Shown here one piece after another: positions 43,650 through 52,587 of a stretch of DNA of 55,109 bases. Source of the DNA: JABMMZ01 sp044368575. Lineage in GTDB: Bacteria > Bacteroidota > Bacteroidia > NS11-12g > UBA955. Below the pieces are notes generated by a model. The model did not search any database. It saw only the letters and a program-made list of their open reading frames with translations, and was not told the origin of the DNA. The stretch spans positions 1-55,109 of the forward strand of contig JBIPPH010000012.1 in assembly GCA_044368575.1 (NCBI GenBank). Reading direction: 5' to 3'. A program made the position numbers and the translations under genes. Every line of letters begins with the position of its first letter. Position 1 is the stretch's first letter.

Positions 43650-45269
43650 TTATTGATAAATAATAAGTTTTTGAGTTGACTTTTCATATGAGGTTTCAAT
43701 GCTTATGAAATAAATCCCAGATTCTGCTATATTTTTAAGCCTTTTTGTAAATATATTTTCTCCTAAAGCTACGTTTTCTAAAATACTATTCTCCAATAAT
43801 TTCCCGTTTGAATCACGAATAACTAATTTAATATTATCTTCATAACGTAAATTAAATTTAATTGTAATTATACCATTATTTGAATTTGGATAAACTTGCA
43901 TTTTCAATGAACCTGTGCTTTGCGGATTTAAATCATGAATTCCAAGTGATGGGTTTCTAATCATAAAAACCTTGAAAATTTGACTACTGGCTATACTTTG
44001 CGTGCCTGTATTACTGAAAAATATATTTGAAGCAGAACTACTTATACCGCCATAAATATACCCTAATAAAGTTGTATCATCAGTAATATCATCTAATTTG
44101 ATAATATCATTTTTAAAATGAGGTAGATTTTCTATTTTAATAAATTCTGATCCTGCACCCAATAAACTTGGCATTTCAATTGGCAACTTATACTCTGCCA
44201 TATTGCCATTTGAATCTCTAGTAACTCTAGCTATTGTCTTTACAAAAGGAACGTTATTATCTTTAACTAGCGTCCCTAAACTATCGTAGTATTGAGCTAT
44301 ACCTCCAAAAAATAAATTATGCATCTCTTTACTAGAAGAACTATAAATAGGTATATGAGCGCAATGATAGTTATTATAATATTGAGAAAAATTATTGTTT
44401 ACAGTATATCCTGAACTATCAATATTGACACAATTTAAAAAAGGCAAATCTATTCCTAATTGAAAGACACCTGAAAATGCAGTTAAACCCTCTTCACCAT
44501 TTGGAAAAATTTGTGGTATTACGTTGTAATCTCTTCTATGAAGGTTAATTGCATCTATAAGAGGGCTATAATGAATAACACTTAAATTTAGTCCATCATC
44601 AATAATTGAAAACTTTCTAATAGAATTTGTATAAGCTTGAAAAAATCCAGGTCCATGGGTAGGCCCTTGGGGATTGTACCTTCCGGAAAATTCATGACCA
44701 CCTGTTAAATAAAATTTGTCATAAATTTTATTAAGGTATCCACCAGTCACGGCGAATATTGTATCGGTAATTTGTCTGAAATAAGCACTAAATGGTGCTT
44801 TATTGATTACTGCATTAACAAGATCAGACACACTCACAGCTGTTAAATATGGAAATGTTATGTGGTTGGCATGAGTGCCACTGTAACCATAACCTCCAAC
44901 TATATACAAATGATCTCCATCTTGAAAAAACTCCATATTTGTAGAACTTAACTGTTCTTGCATACTAATAGAAAGAGAGGATAATGGTGCAGACCATTTT
45001 TGTTGAGATGCAGGATCAACTACCAAAATCTGATTATTATTTCCAGCAACATCAAATGCCGCGAAGGGCTGCCTTCGATGAAGTCCATCTAACCTACCTC
45101 CTATTAAAATCCACTTCCCATCATACTGCGCAAATGCATATGATTGAAGACCTCCAATGCCATTAAGATTCATTGGTTCAATATGTATATTAAATGGTGT
45201 CTTCTGAGAATACACTGAATAGCAAAAAAATAGAAAAAATAGCGTTGAAATTGAGTGTTTTTTATTCAT
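43650..45269 (-). CDS. Kelch-like beta-propeller protein with T9SS sorting domain
   Basis: A 539-residue exported protein with signal peptide (MNKKHSISTLFFLFFCYSVYS). Kelch-like repeats are visible: YDGKWILIGGRLDGLHRR, GDHLYIVGGYGYSGTHAN and YDKFYLTGGHEFSGRY, with the paired Gly and aromatic residues of propeller blades. The last about 80 residues are a T9SS type A sorting domain (VYPNSNNGIITIKFNL, IRDSNGKLLENSIL, AESGIYFISIET). Probably a surface binding protein. It lies in the tRNA-Ser accessory region and is AT-rich. Confidence 0.85.
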   Translation of the reverse strand: MNKKHSISTLFFLFFCYSVYSQKTPFNIHIEPMNLNGIGGLQSYAFAQYDGKWILIGGRLDGLHRRQPFAAFDVAGNNNQILVVDPASQQKWSAPLSSLSISMQEQLSSTNMEFFQDGDHLYIVGGYGYSGTHANHITFPYLTAVSVSDLVNAVINKAPFSAYFRQITDTIFAVTGGYLNKIYDKFYLTGGHEFSGRYNPQGPTHGPGFFQAYTNSIRKFSIIDDGLNLSVIHYSPLIDAINLHRRDYNVIPQIFPNGEEGLTAFSGVFQLGIDLPFLNCVNIDSSGYTVNNNFSQYYNNYHCAHIPIYSSSSKEMHNLFFGGIAQYYDSLGTLVKDNNVPFVKTIARVTRDSNGNMAEYKLPIEMPSLLGAGSEFIKIENLPHFKNDIIKLDDITDDTTLLGYIYGGISSSASNIFFSNTGTQSIASSQIFKVFMIRNPSLGIHDLNPQSTGSLKMQVYPNSNNGIITIKFNLRYEDNIKLVIRDSNGKLLENSILENVALGENIFTKRLKNIAESGIYFISIETSYEKSTQKLIIYQ

Positions 45270-45485
45270 AGTTTATCTTATACACAAAATTTAAAAAAAT
45301 ACAGGACTCACAATGTAACTTATGTTACAAAAAAGCATTTCATTTAAAAATACTAAATAAAAAAGATGGGACTTATTTGAAAATATTGCATAAAAAATGA
45401 ATTTAATCAACTTTTATTTATTTTTACGTATCCTAAAATGACTGTAAGAATAGATTTCAATCAATTATTTTAAATCAACAAAAAA

Positions 45486-46289
45486 ATGCAGAAAACAATC
45501 TTTAAGATCTCTAAAATGGACTGTCCGTCAGAAGAGCAAATGATCCGATTAAAACTGCTTGACTTAAGCAACATAAAGTCTTTAAATTTTGACATTCCAA
45601 ACAGATTATTAACTGTTTACCATGAAAATGATTGCACCACCATCTTTCAACGGCTAGATGAGTTAAATTTTGACACAACAATTATTAACAACGTGGCCGA
45701 AACAGATAAAGAGATAAATGACAATAACTTCAACAACGATCAACAAAAAACACTTCTATGGCAGGTTTTATTTATTAATTTATTCTTTTTTGTATTGGAA
45801 ATTATAACAGGCTTTAGATCAAAATCAATGGGGCTTGTAGCTGACAGTATGGATATGCTAGCAGATAGCATCATTTATGGCCTTGCTCTTTTTGCAGTTG
45901 GTGGTACAATGACAAGAAAAAAAAATATTGCTAAATCTGCGGGGTATTTACAATTAATACTAGCTATTTTGGGGTTATTTGAAGTTATTAGGCGCTATAA
46001 AAGTTTAGAGGAAATTCCGGAATTTCTAACAATGATACTCATTTCTATATTTGCACTTATTGGCAACATAGCTTGTTTGTATTTGCTTCAAAAAAGCAAA
46101 AGTAAAGAAGCACACATGGAAGCAAGTATGATTTTTACTTCTAATGACGTAATTGTGAATCTTGGGGTAATAGTAGCTGGTATATTAGTATTTTACACCA
46201 GATCAAAATTTCCTGATTTAATTATTGGATCAATTGTATTTTATTTAGTAGCGAAAGGAGCTTACAAAATTCTAAAATTATCAAACTAA
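45486..46289 (+). CDS. Cation diffusion facilitator-like transporter with N-terminal HMA-like domain
   Basis: A 267-residue membrane protein. Residues 1-70 resemble a heavy-metal-associated (HMA) ferredoxin-like domain, but with CPSEE instead of the usual CxxC. About 90-265 contain five or six helices with the CDF patterns GLVADSMDMLADSIIYG (metal site in helix 2) and MEASMIFTSNDVIVNLGVI (helix 5 site, Asn-Asp in place of the usual His...Asp). It probably exports a divalent metal by proton exchange. It is a lone gene in the accessory region without a metal-sensing regulator. A TATTTTTA box lies at 45419-45426. Confidence 0.82.
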   Translation: MQKTIFKISKMDCPSEEQMIRLKLLDLSNIKSLNFDIPNRLLTVYHENDCTTIFQRLDELNFDTTIINNVAETDKEINDNNFNNDQQKTLLWQVLFINLFFFVLEIITGFRSKSMGLVADSMDMLADSIIYGLALFAVGGTMTRKKNIAKSAGYLQLILAILGLFEVIRRYKSLEEIPEFLTMILISIFALIGNIACLYLLQKSKSKEAHMEASMIFTSNDVIVNLGVIVAGILVFYTRSKFPDLIIGSIVFYLVAKGAYKILKLSN

Positions 46290-46388
46290 TTAACTATAAA
46301 AATTAGAATCAACAATCAATTAAAAATAGATGAAATTAATTAAAAAAATCAAAACCGCGAAAATTTGATCTTTACCTTTAGGAAACCC

Positions 46389-46517
46389 TTACTCCTTCAC
46401 AAACTTGCCAGTGACTAATCTGCCATTTTCACTTACAATTTTGGCAAAATAGATCCCTGCTGGCAGGTCTGTTACATTCAATGCCGTTGAATTTGATTGC
46501 AGCAGGCTTTTCTTCAA
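46389..46517 (-). pseudogene. Orphan T9SS sorting-domain fragment, copy 2
   Basis: As copy 1: 42 codons from TTG to TAA, encoding TDLPAGIYFAKIVSENG and ending KFVKE, with an in-frame TAA right before. Its 5' edge (plus-strand right end) overlaps the 58-bp direct repeat at 46499-46556. Relative to copy 1 the amino-acid changes cluster in residues 9-16 and at residue 40. The rest of the gap 46290-46598 is AT-rich with no gene. Confidence 0.75.
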
Positions 46518-46556
46518 TTAAGCCACCTCATTTAGGGATCATGCGAGTAATCCCTC
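46499..46556 (+). repeat. 58-bp direct repeat, right copy
   Basis: Matches 40611-40668 at 57 of 58 bases, same orientation. It joins the start of the orphan T9SS fragment to a short tRNA-Ser 3'-end piece and marks the right edge of the accessory segment. Confidence 0.75.
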
Positions 46557-46598
46557 CCCAATTTAAACGCTTAACCAATAGCATTAAATTTTCCTGCC

Positions 46599-47252
46599 CT
46601 ATTCCTTTATCAGCTTAAGGGCATGATTAGGCGACTTGTTTAAGGACAAATAATAAAGCCCAGAGGACAATGAAGTCATATCTAACTTAGATATCTCAGC
46701 CGTCAAAATACCCCTACTAATCAATTGACCTAAGGCGTTGAATACAGTGTAAGCCTCTCCTATTAAATCCGGATGGGCTAGGATATTAACTGAACTTTGA
46801 GCAGGGTTATTACTCAAGCTAATACATTTCTGATTGACATCAAATACATTTGAACTTGAAGCGTTAAAAGACAATTTACAGGTATCTTTTCTACCATCAT
46901 TGTAATTGAACACAAACAAAATGGTTTGGGGGTAGCAGTTTATATTACCTTTAGATGTGAGGGTTACCGGATAAGCCTGGGTAGTTTGACCAAACTGGCC
47001 GAAATAATACATATTGCCCTTGGCTACTGTATCACCATTACAATCCAACACAGCAGACACATAAGGATAATTAGCCATGTCGCTTGCTTTTGCTGTATTT
47101 TGGATATTAAACCAATAGCTATTGGCATTCGAAGTATCTTGTTGACTATTCAATAATGAAAAATTGGCACAAGTGATGTTTTGCGCCTCCAACATGAAAA
47201 TTGAAAAATAATAAAAGAGAAATGAAACACTGAATCGTCTAAGAAGCATCAT
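46599..47252 (-). CDS. Small T9SS-secreted protein
   Basis: A 217-residue exported protein. After the signal peptide (MMLLRRFSVSFLFYYFSIFMLEAQ) there is one about 110-residue beta-rich domain with paired Cys (ITCANFSLL, VLDCNGDTVAKG, NINCYPQTILFVF, KDTCKLSF) that I do not recognise. A T9SS type A-like tail follows (NNPAQSSVNILAH, VFNALGQLISRGIL, LSSGLYYLSLNK). Confidence 0.8.
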   Translation of the reverse strand: MMLLRRFSVSFLFYYFSIFMLEAQNITCANFSLLNSQQDTSNANSYWFNIQNTAKASDMANYPYVSAVLDCNGDTVAKGNMYYFGQFGQTTQAYPVTLTSKGNINCYPQTILFVFNYNDGRKDTCKLSFNASSSNVFDVNQKCISLSNNPAQSSVNILAHPDLIGEAYTVFNALGQLISRGILTAEISKLDMTSLSSGLYYLSLNKSPNHALKLIKE

Positions 47253-47305
47253 GACACAAATTTAATGATTTCTTTCGCAAAGGAATCATTGAATCGCTAC
47301 CCAAA

Positions 47306-47333
47306 GGCTAACACCCCTCTCGGGGCATTAGCC
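47306..47333 (-). terminator. Hairpin after the 1328-residue PKD protein
   Basis: GGCTAA-CA-CCCC-TCTC-GGGG-CA-TTAGCC forms a two-part stem about 20 bases beyond the stop at 47354 on the minus strand. Only a short T-run follows, so termination is likely but perhaps incomplete. Confidence 0.55.
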
Positions 47334-47353
47334 AATAGATAACTTATTAAACA

Positions 47354-50300
47354 CTAATGAACGACATTTAATTTTTTATTGATAACCAATTGATTGCTTA
47401 ATCCAATTTCGATGAAATAAACACCATTAGATAGAGATTGTAAATCAATGCTATTGCTAACATCATTTATGCTCATAATCACTTTACCTTGAGCATCTCT
47501 GACTACTAAAGAGTTGATCATTTCGCCTGTGCGATTATCTAAGTTGAAAACACCAGTACTTGGGTTAGGATACACATCAAAGTTTGCTTCCAATAATGCT
47601 TTTTCTTCAACTGAAGTAGTTATGGTTATGCATTTTGTTTGACGACATTCACAATCTGATTGGTTTTTAGCAATCATAGTGATACAATATTTATTGACGC
47701 CTTTGTAGTTGTGAGATACTCCACTTTCTGTAGTTAACTCATCCGTTCCATCTCCAAATAACCACATGTAATCTATCTTTTGAGTATTGCCTAGAGGCAT
47801 AAAATCAAAGTTAAATTTACCTTTAGCGTAATTGCGTTTGATTTCAAAGTCACAAGATGTTGGAATAGGATTAATAGTCACAGTCTTCACAATAGTATCA
47901 GAACAACCATCATCAATCTTAGCAACCAACGCTACTGAATAAGTGTTACTACTCACTTGGTTATAAATATGAAGCGGATTTCTTAATGTCGATGTAAAGC
48001 CATCACCAAACTCCCATTTGTATTGAATTTGACCTTGGTTCCATCTGGTTTGATTCACAAAAGTCACATTCTCACCTGCACATTGATCTTGAACATTAAA
48101 ATCTGCAACCGGCTCTTCACCAACTTTTATTTGCTTAAGCACTTCCTCAGAACAACCATTACTTAATTGAACTTTCAATCTAACTGTTTTTGGCCCTGAA
48201 ATACCCCACTTAACAACTGGAGATTCTAAATTGGAATTAGGCAAGCCATTTGAAAACAACCATAAGTAACTCGCATTTAAATTAGATGGAATTGTAGATA
48301 AATTCACAAGTCGACTTGGTGTAAGATTACAACTGTTCTCTGCATTAAAATCTGCCAATGGTGCTGGTTTAATTTCAATGGTTTTAATAAATGAATCCAA
48401 ACAACCAAACTCAGAGACAACTTTCAATTTTATATTCTTTACTCCTGATTGAATGAAGTCGTATTTTGGGTTCATTTCAGTTGAAAACTGTTTGACATCT
48501 GAAAAATCCCAAATGCAACCAAATGTACCTTCTTTTATAGAAGACAAATTAGCAAAGTCAACTGGCGTATTTTCACAGAAAGTTGCATTATTAACACTGA
48601 ACTTTGCAATTGGCTTTGGCATAGAGTAAGCATTTCTGTTAAACATATTAGAACAACCATTAGAGCTAGCTACCAATGTCACTTTGTATATACCTGACTT
48701 AGCATATACGTAACTTGGATTGCTTGAATTTGATTGACCTACTCCATCACCAAAGTCCCAATTGTAAATAATATTTCCACTACCAATACTGGTGGTATTT
48801 AATAGTTTAATTGGAGAACCATCACATGCATTAATAACTTTAAATTCAACATTTGGCACTTCATTAATGATTACTTGAAAAATTGTATCTCTTATAAATC
48901 CATATGGCGCCGTAATAGTTCTTAATTTTATGGTATAGGCACCGTGCGTTGGAAACTCATGTACAGGGCTAGTTGCGTCTGTTATAGGTGACCCATCGCC
49001 AAAATCCCATTCATAGAGTAAATTACCTGAAGACACAGTAGATAAATTATCAAAGAAAATTTCTGACTTGTCACACAAGATTGAAGGCAGAATATAGCGC
49101 GGATTACCTTTTGGTGCAACTATGATACGTCTTTGGAACAATGTATCGCATCCTGTATTTAAGTCAATTACTTTAATGCGCATCCAAATTGTGCTATCTA
49201 AATAACTTTCAGGCACACGGATAGTAATACGACCATTATTGTTATGATTGTAATTAATTGCGCTTTGTGGAAGTTTGAATCCATTGGCTGAAACTAATTC
49301 TAAAGTGTTAGTCCAATTAAGACCATAATCACTCATGGAGTATTTTCTAGGATTTGTCATTTCCAAAACAAAAGCCTCATCATATGGGAAAACTGAATAG
49401 CCTTTATTATTATAATCAAAAATTCCTGCAGTATTTAGCACTTGAGTTATTTCAGCACCACCTGGAGAAGATATTACCTCAAAAGCTCTTTTTTGTGAAT
49501 CATTAGTGGTATTATCATCTTCATAGTTTGAGAATAAATTGAAAACATTAGAGCCTACTTTAGAAAAAACCATAGGCAAAGGGAACTTGAACAAAGCGGT
49601 ATCACCTGGCATTACAGGGGCACTCAGAGGTAAAACCATTTTACTTCTACCATTCAACAAAGTCGCAACCTCAATATTTCTCACAGGAAATGCTGAGTTG
49701 TTTTTAATGGTCCCTGAAATGAAGGCTGAGGTACCCGCACATACTGGGCTGGTTATTGGCAAATACAAATTCGTAATATTGACATCCAATTGATATTCTA
49801 TTGACCCAATATCAGGTTTTTGTGCATTTCTTGAATTACCTCTTTGGTCTAATAAATTACCTGTTATAACAGTTCCTTTATTGCACATTGGTATTGAACT
49901 TGGATGTAAATCAGAGGTAGTATTTTCATCTAAAAACAATGGATCCACATTGATATTACTTGAATTAAAGCCTGAAGCTTGCAAATCTGCAAATGAAGTT
50001 CTTGGCTGACCAGCTACATAGCCAAAGTAAGTATTACCCGAAGACCTCAAATCAAAACAGTTGTTAGTGAAACTATTTACAGAACTTCCAGAAAAATCAT
50101 AATACAAATATTTAGTACCTGTTCCTTGATAATCACAAGCCAATAAATTATTTCTAAACGTATTCCAATACCCGCCATACATTACATAAGTAGTAGAATT
50201 ATTATTAACCACTGTACCTGATACATGAGCAAAAGTATTGTTTATTATTGCTAAACTAGCACCATAAAAAGTGGCATAGTTGTATATATAGTTATAGTTA

Positions 50301-51340
50301 AACCCAGTAGTTCTGCAATGCACAGTGTTATTACTGATTACACTGTTTCGTGTGGCATTATTGAAGTTATAAAAATAAACAGGATAAATAGAGTTGGTTG
50401 AAACATTTGAACCATCAATATTGTATACGCGGTTTCTGTCAAATACCCCAGTTGAATAATTTAAATACAAACCATACTTAAATGAAGTTACAATATAATC
50501 TGTATTGTGAACTGTGTTGCCGATGAACTCTGTATTGGATGTGTATGAAATGAAAAAACCACAATAGCGCCAATTTTGAATGATGTTGTTTACAAATCTA
50601 TTGCCTGAAGTTCCGTTGACTAAAGTAGAAGCAGTAGGACCAACCATTACAATCCCATAGTAAGGACCATTGGTATTGCTGGTTCTTAAAACATTATTTT
50701 CAAAAAGATTACTATTAGCTGCATTGCTGTAACTAAAAGGCGAGGTTGTCCCATTAGATATCCAAATATAGGCTGTTCCTGTTGGAGTGCCCGTCATAGA
50801 AGGGCATCTGAATTGACAATTTCTAAATACATTAAAATCTGCTCCAGATCTTAACCAGGCGCAATACCCAAAGGTTGCATTATTAATAATGGTCAAATCA
50901 TTGAAAACAAAAAAGTCAGCGCCATTGAGATCCAAAACAGCGCCAGCAGCGGTTGAAGTTGGTGTAAAACTCAAGGTATTTCCATTGCCATTAATGGTAA
51001 TGGTTCTCGTAGCACTCATCCCTAATATTGAAGGAATACTAATTTGTTGGTTAAAAGGGGCACTTCCACTGGCCACATTAATAGTGATTGCACCTTGAAC
51101 ACCTGCTCCACCAACTAAATAGTTGGCTGCTCCACCATCTCCCCTAGAGATATTTCTTAAATCGTTAATTAATGCCTGAAAAGACAAATAATTGTTACTT
51201 GAAGCAGGTAATGAAGGGTTGATGGTGTATATACCTCCATTGAATGCAAAAAGTCTTAAATTAAATAACAAGAGGACTAATAACAAAGACCATTTATTGG
51301 TCTTTAAAGTCGGTTTTAGAAGTTTGTAGTAGTAATTCAT
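47354..51340 (-). CDS. Giant T9SS surface protein: right-handed beta-helix plus PKD repeats
   Basis: A 1328-residue exported protein. From the ATG at 51340 the signal region is MNYYYKLLKPTLKTNKWSLLL... An upstream ATG at 51379 is possible. Residues about 120-480 are a right-handed parallel beta-helix (repeats such as NLFENNVLRTSN, NRFVNNIIQNW, NTEFIGNTVHNT). About 500-640 is an Ig/CARDB-like region. Six PKD-type domains follow (WDFGDG, WDFGDG, WDFSDV, WLFSNG, WEFGDG, WLFGDG). The end is a T9SS type A sorting domain (VYPNPSTGVFNLDN, LSNGVYFIEIGL). Probably a surface adhesin or glycan-binding protein. Confidence 0.88.
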   Translation of the reverse strand: MNYYYKLLKPTLKTNKWSLLLVLLLFNLRLFAFNGGIYTINPSLPASSNNYLSFQALINDLRNISRGDGGAANYLVGGAGVQGAITINVASGSAPFNQQISIPSILGMSATRTITINGNGNTLSFTPTSTAAGAVLDLNGADFFVFNDLTIINNATFGYCAWLRSGADFNVFRNCQFRCPSMTGTPTGTAYIWISNGTTSPFSYSNAANSNLFENNVLRTSNTNGPYYGIVMVGPTASTLVNGTSGNRFVNNIIQNWRYCGFFISYTSNTEFIGNTVHNTDYIVTSFKYGLYLNYSTGVFDRNRVYNIDGSNVSTNSIYPVYFYNFNNATRNSVISNNTVHCRTTGFNYNYIYNYATFYGASLAIINNTFAHVSGTVVNNNSTTYVMYGGYWNTFRNNLLACDYQGTGTKYLYYDFSGSSVNSFTNNCFDLRSSGNTYFGYVAGQPRTSFADLQASGFNSSNINVDPLFLDENTTSDLHPSSIPMCNKGTVITGNLLDQRGNSRNAQKPDIGSIEYQLDVNITNLYLPITSPVCAGTSAFISGTIKNNSAFPVRNIEVATLLNGRSKMVLPLSAPVMPGDTALFKFPLPMVFSKVGSNVFNLFSNYEDDNTTNDSQKRAFEVISSPGGAEITQVLNTAGIFDYNNKGYSVFPYDEAFVLEMTNPRKYSMSDYGLNWTNTLELVSANGFKLPQSAINYNHNNNGRITIRVPESYLDSTIWMRIKVIDLNTGCDTLFQRRIIVAPKGNPRYILPSILCDKSEIFFDNLSTVSSGNLLYEWDFGDGSPITDATSPVHEFPTHGAYTIKLRTITAPYGFIRDTIFQVIINEVPNVEFKVINACDGSPIKLLNTTSIGSGNIIYNWDFGDGVGQSNSSNPSYVYAKSGIYKVTLVASSNGCSNMFNRNAYSMPKPIAKFSVNNATFCENTPVDFANLSSIKEGTFGCIWDFSDVKQFSTEMNPKYDFIQSGVKNIKLKVVSEFGCLDSFIKTIEIKPAPLADFNAENSCNLTPSRLVNLSTIPSNLNASYLWLFSNGLPNSNLESPVVKWGISGPKTVRLKVQLSNGCSEEVLKQIKVGEEPVADFNVQDQCAGENVTFVNQTRWNQGQIQYKWEFGDGFTSTLRNPLHIYNQVSSNTYSVALVAKIDDGCSDTIVKTVTINPIPTSCDFEIKRNYAKGKFNFDFMPLGNTQKIDYMWLFGDGTDELTTESGVSHNYKGVNKYCITMIAKNQSDCECRQTKCITITTSVEEKALLEANFDVYPNPSTGVFNLDNRTGEMINSLVVRDAQGKVIMSINDVSNSIDLQSLSNGVYFIEIGLSNQLVINKKLNVVH

Positions 51341-51441
51341 AAGCGTATTTTTTACAAAATTATTTTGAATAAATCTCAAACTTGCTTGACTTTCAAGACT
51401 AATATCTTTTTATTTGTACTAAAATGTTACTTTTAGGGTAA

Positions 51442-51849
51442 GTGAAATTATTAAGAGAAAATATTCGCAAAATTCGTGAGCTGAGAAACTATACCCAAGA
51501 GTATATGGCAGATCAATTAGGCTTAAGTGTTAGTGGTTATGGAAAAATTGAAAGAAGTGATTCTGATATCAATCTTTCAAGGATTACTCAAATCGCTGAA
51601 ATACTCGATGTGAGCAGAGCCGTTTTATTGGAATTCAATTCTGATGAAATACTCACCCACTTACAAAACGAAAAAGCCACTAAGACGGACCAACTAAAAG
51701 TTCAATCTAAAAACACGAGTTCCCAGAATGGAATAAGTAATGATGATATCTCTACTTTAATGGATATCATTAGAAGCCTTAAAGAGGAGAATAAACTCTT
51801 AAAAGCTAAATTAAAGCGATACGAGCCAGACAATGAGCATTTGTCTTAA
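51442..51849 (+). CDS. XRE-family transcriptional regulator
   Basis: A 135-residue DNA-binding protein. The N-terminal Cro/C1 helix-turn-helix is plain (ENIRKIRELRNYTQEYMADQ, then LGLSVSGYGKIERSDSDINL). The C-terminal part (about 105-128) is a predicted coiled coil (DIIRSLKEENKLLKAKLK) for dimerisation. The start is GTG at 51442; the upstream ATG at 51424 runs into a stop. It is divergent from the large PKD protein gene, 101 bp away, and could regulate it. Confidence 0.86.
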   Translation: MKLLRENIRKIRELRNYTQEYMADQLGLSVSGYGKIERSDSDINLSRITQIAEILDVSRAVLLEFNSDEILTHLQNEKATKTDQLKVQSKNTSSQNGISNDDISTLMDIIRSLKEENKLLKAKLKRYEPDNEHLS

Positions 51850-51871
51850 TACCCAAAGTCTTTAAAACGAA

Positions 51872-51895
51872 AAAGCACGACCATTGCCGTGCTTT
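51872..51895. terminator. Bidirectional terminator between XRE and YceI genes
   Basis: AAAGCACG / CGTGCTTT, 8 bp with an 8-nt loop, between two convergent genes; A-runs on one side and a short T-run on the other suit both directions. Confidence 0.7.
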
Positions 51896-51917
51896 CTATA
51901 GTGTAAAATAATTAGTA

Positions 51918-52451
51918 TTAAGCAGTTGCTTGCTTAGCGAATTGTAATTCTGCAATAACTTTAATGTCTTCACCAATTAATACGCCACCAGTTTCAAGGG
52001 CTGCATTATAGGTTAAACCAAAATCTTTACGGTTCACTATGCCAGTAACTTCAAATGCAATTTTCTCATTGCCCCATGGATCTTTACTCATACCACCTAA
52101 CTCAGCGTTCAATTCAATAGAACGGGTTTGGTCTTTAATGGTTAAATCCCCTTTTAAAGTGTATTGGCCTTCACTGGTTTTAGTCATTGAAGTGCTTTTA
52201 AATAGGATTGAAGGGAAATTAGCCATATCAAAGAAGTCTCCACTCTTTAAATGACCATCTCTGTCAGCATTATTTGTATTGATTGAATCAACTGCAATGT
52301 TGACTTCTACTGAAGCTGTTTCAAAATCACTACCATTTACGTTTACAGTGTACTGAGCAAAATTGCCAGTTACATTGCTGATCATTAAATGTTTGATTTT
52401 AAAACCAAGGCTGCTGTGTGTTGGGTCTAAACCCCATGTTGTATTACTCAT
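51918..52451 (-). CDS. YceI family lipid-binding protein, apparently cytoplasmic
   Basis: A 177-residue YceI-like lipocalin-fold protein that binds isoprenoid or similar lipids. Family sequence: WGLDPTHSSLGFKIKHLMIS at the start, RDGHLKSGDFFDMANFPSILF, YTLKGDLTIKDQTRSIEL, and VNRKDFGLTYN near the end. Unlike E. coli YceI it has no signal peptide, as in many Bacteroidota paralogues. Its promoter overlaps a perfect 16-bp palindrome (52463-52478), so it is probably repressor-controlled. Confidence 0.93.
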   Translation of the reverse strand: MSNTTWGLDPTHSSLGFKIKHLMISNVTGNFAQYTVNVNGSDFETASVEVNIAVDSINTNNADRDGHLKSGDFFDMANFPSILFKSTSMTKTSEGQYTLKGDLTIKDQTRSIELNAELGGMSKDPWGNEKIAFEVTGIVNRKDFGLTYNAALETGGVLIGEDIKVIAELQFAKQATA

Positions 52452-52462
52452 ATCTTAATATT

Positions 52463-52481
52463 ATTTGTTGCAACAAATATA
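52463..52481 (-). promoter_or_regulatory. Promoter and candidate operator of the YceI gene
   Basis: A minus-strand -7 box TATATTTG (52474-52481) overlaps a perfect 16-bp palindrome ATTTGTTGCAACAAAT (52463-52478), 12 bases upstream of the ATG. A protein bound there would cover the transcription start. Confidence 0.6.
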
Positions 52482-52587
52482 CGGAATAATATTTAATTTT
52501 AATGTAAAGTTAATACTATTAAAAGGTAAAACTTAGGGGGAAGACATTTTAGCCTAGTGACTCAATCTGTAAAAAAATATTAATTAC

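Larger units (their letters stand above)
40358..46556. mobile_element. Putative tRNA-Ser-associated genomic island
   Basis: tRNA-Ser bounds the left side, and partial copies of its 3' end recur downstream. A 58-bp direct repeat (40611-40668 and 46499-46556, 57 of 58 bases identical) encloses 5.9 kb with three AT-rich accessory genes (FISUMP, kelch-like T9SS, cation efflux) and an orphan T9SS fragment. No integrase or transposase is present, so the mechanism is unknown. Confidence 0.45.
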
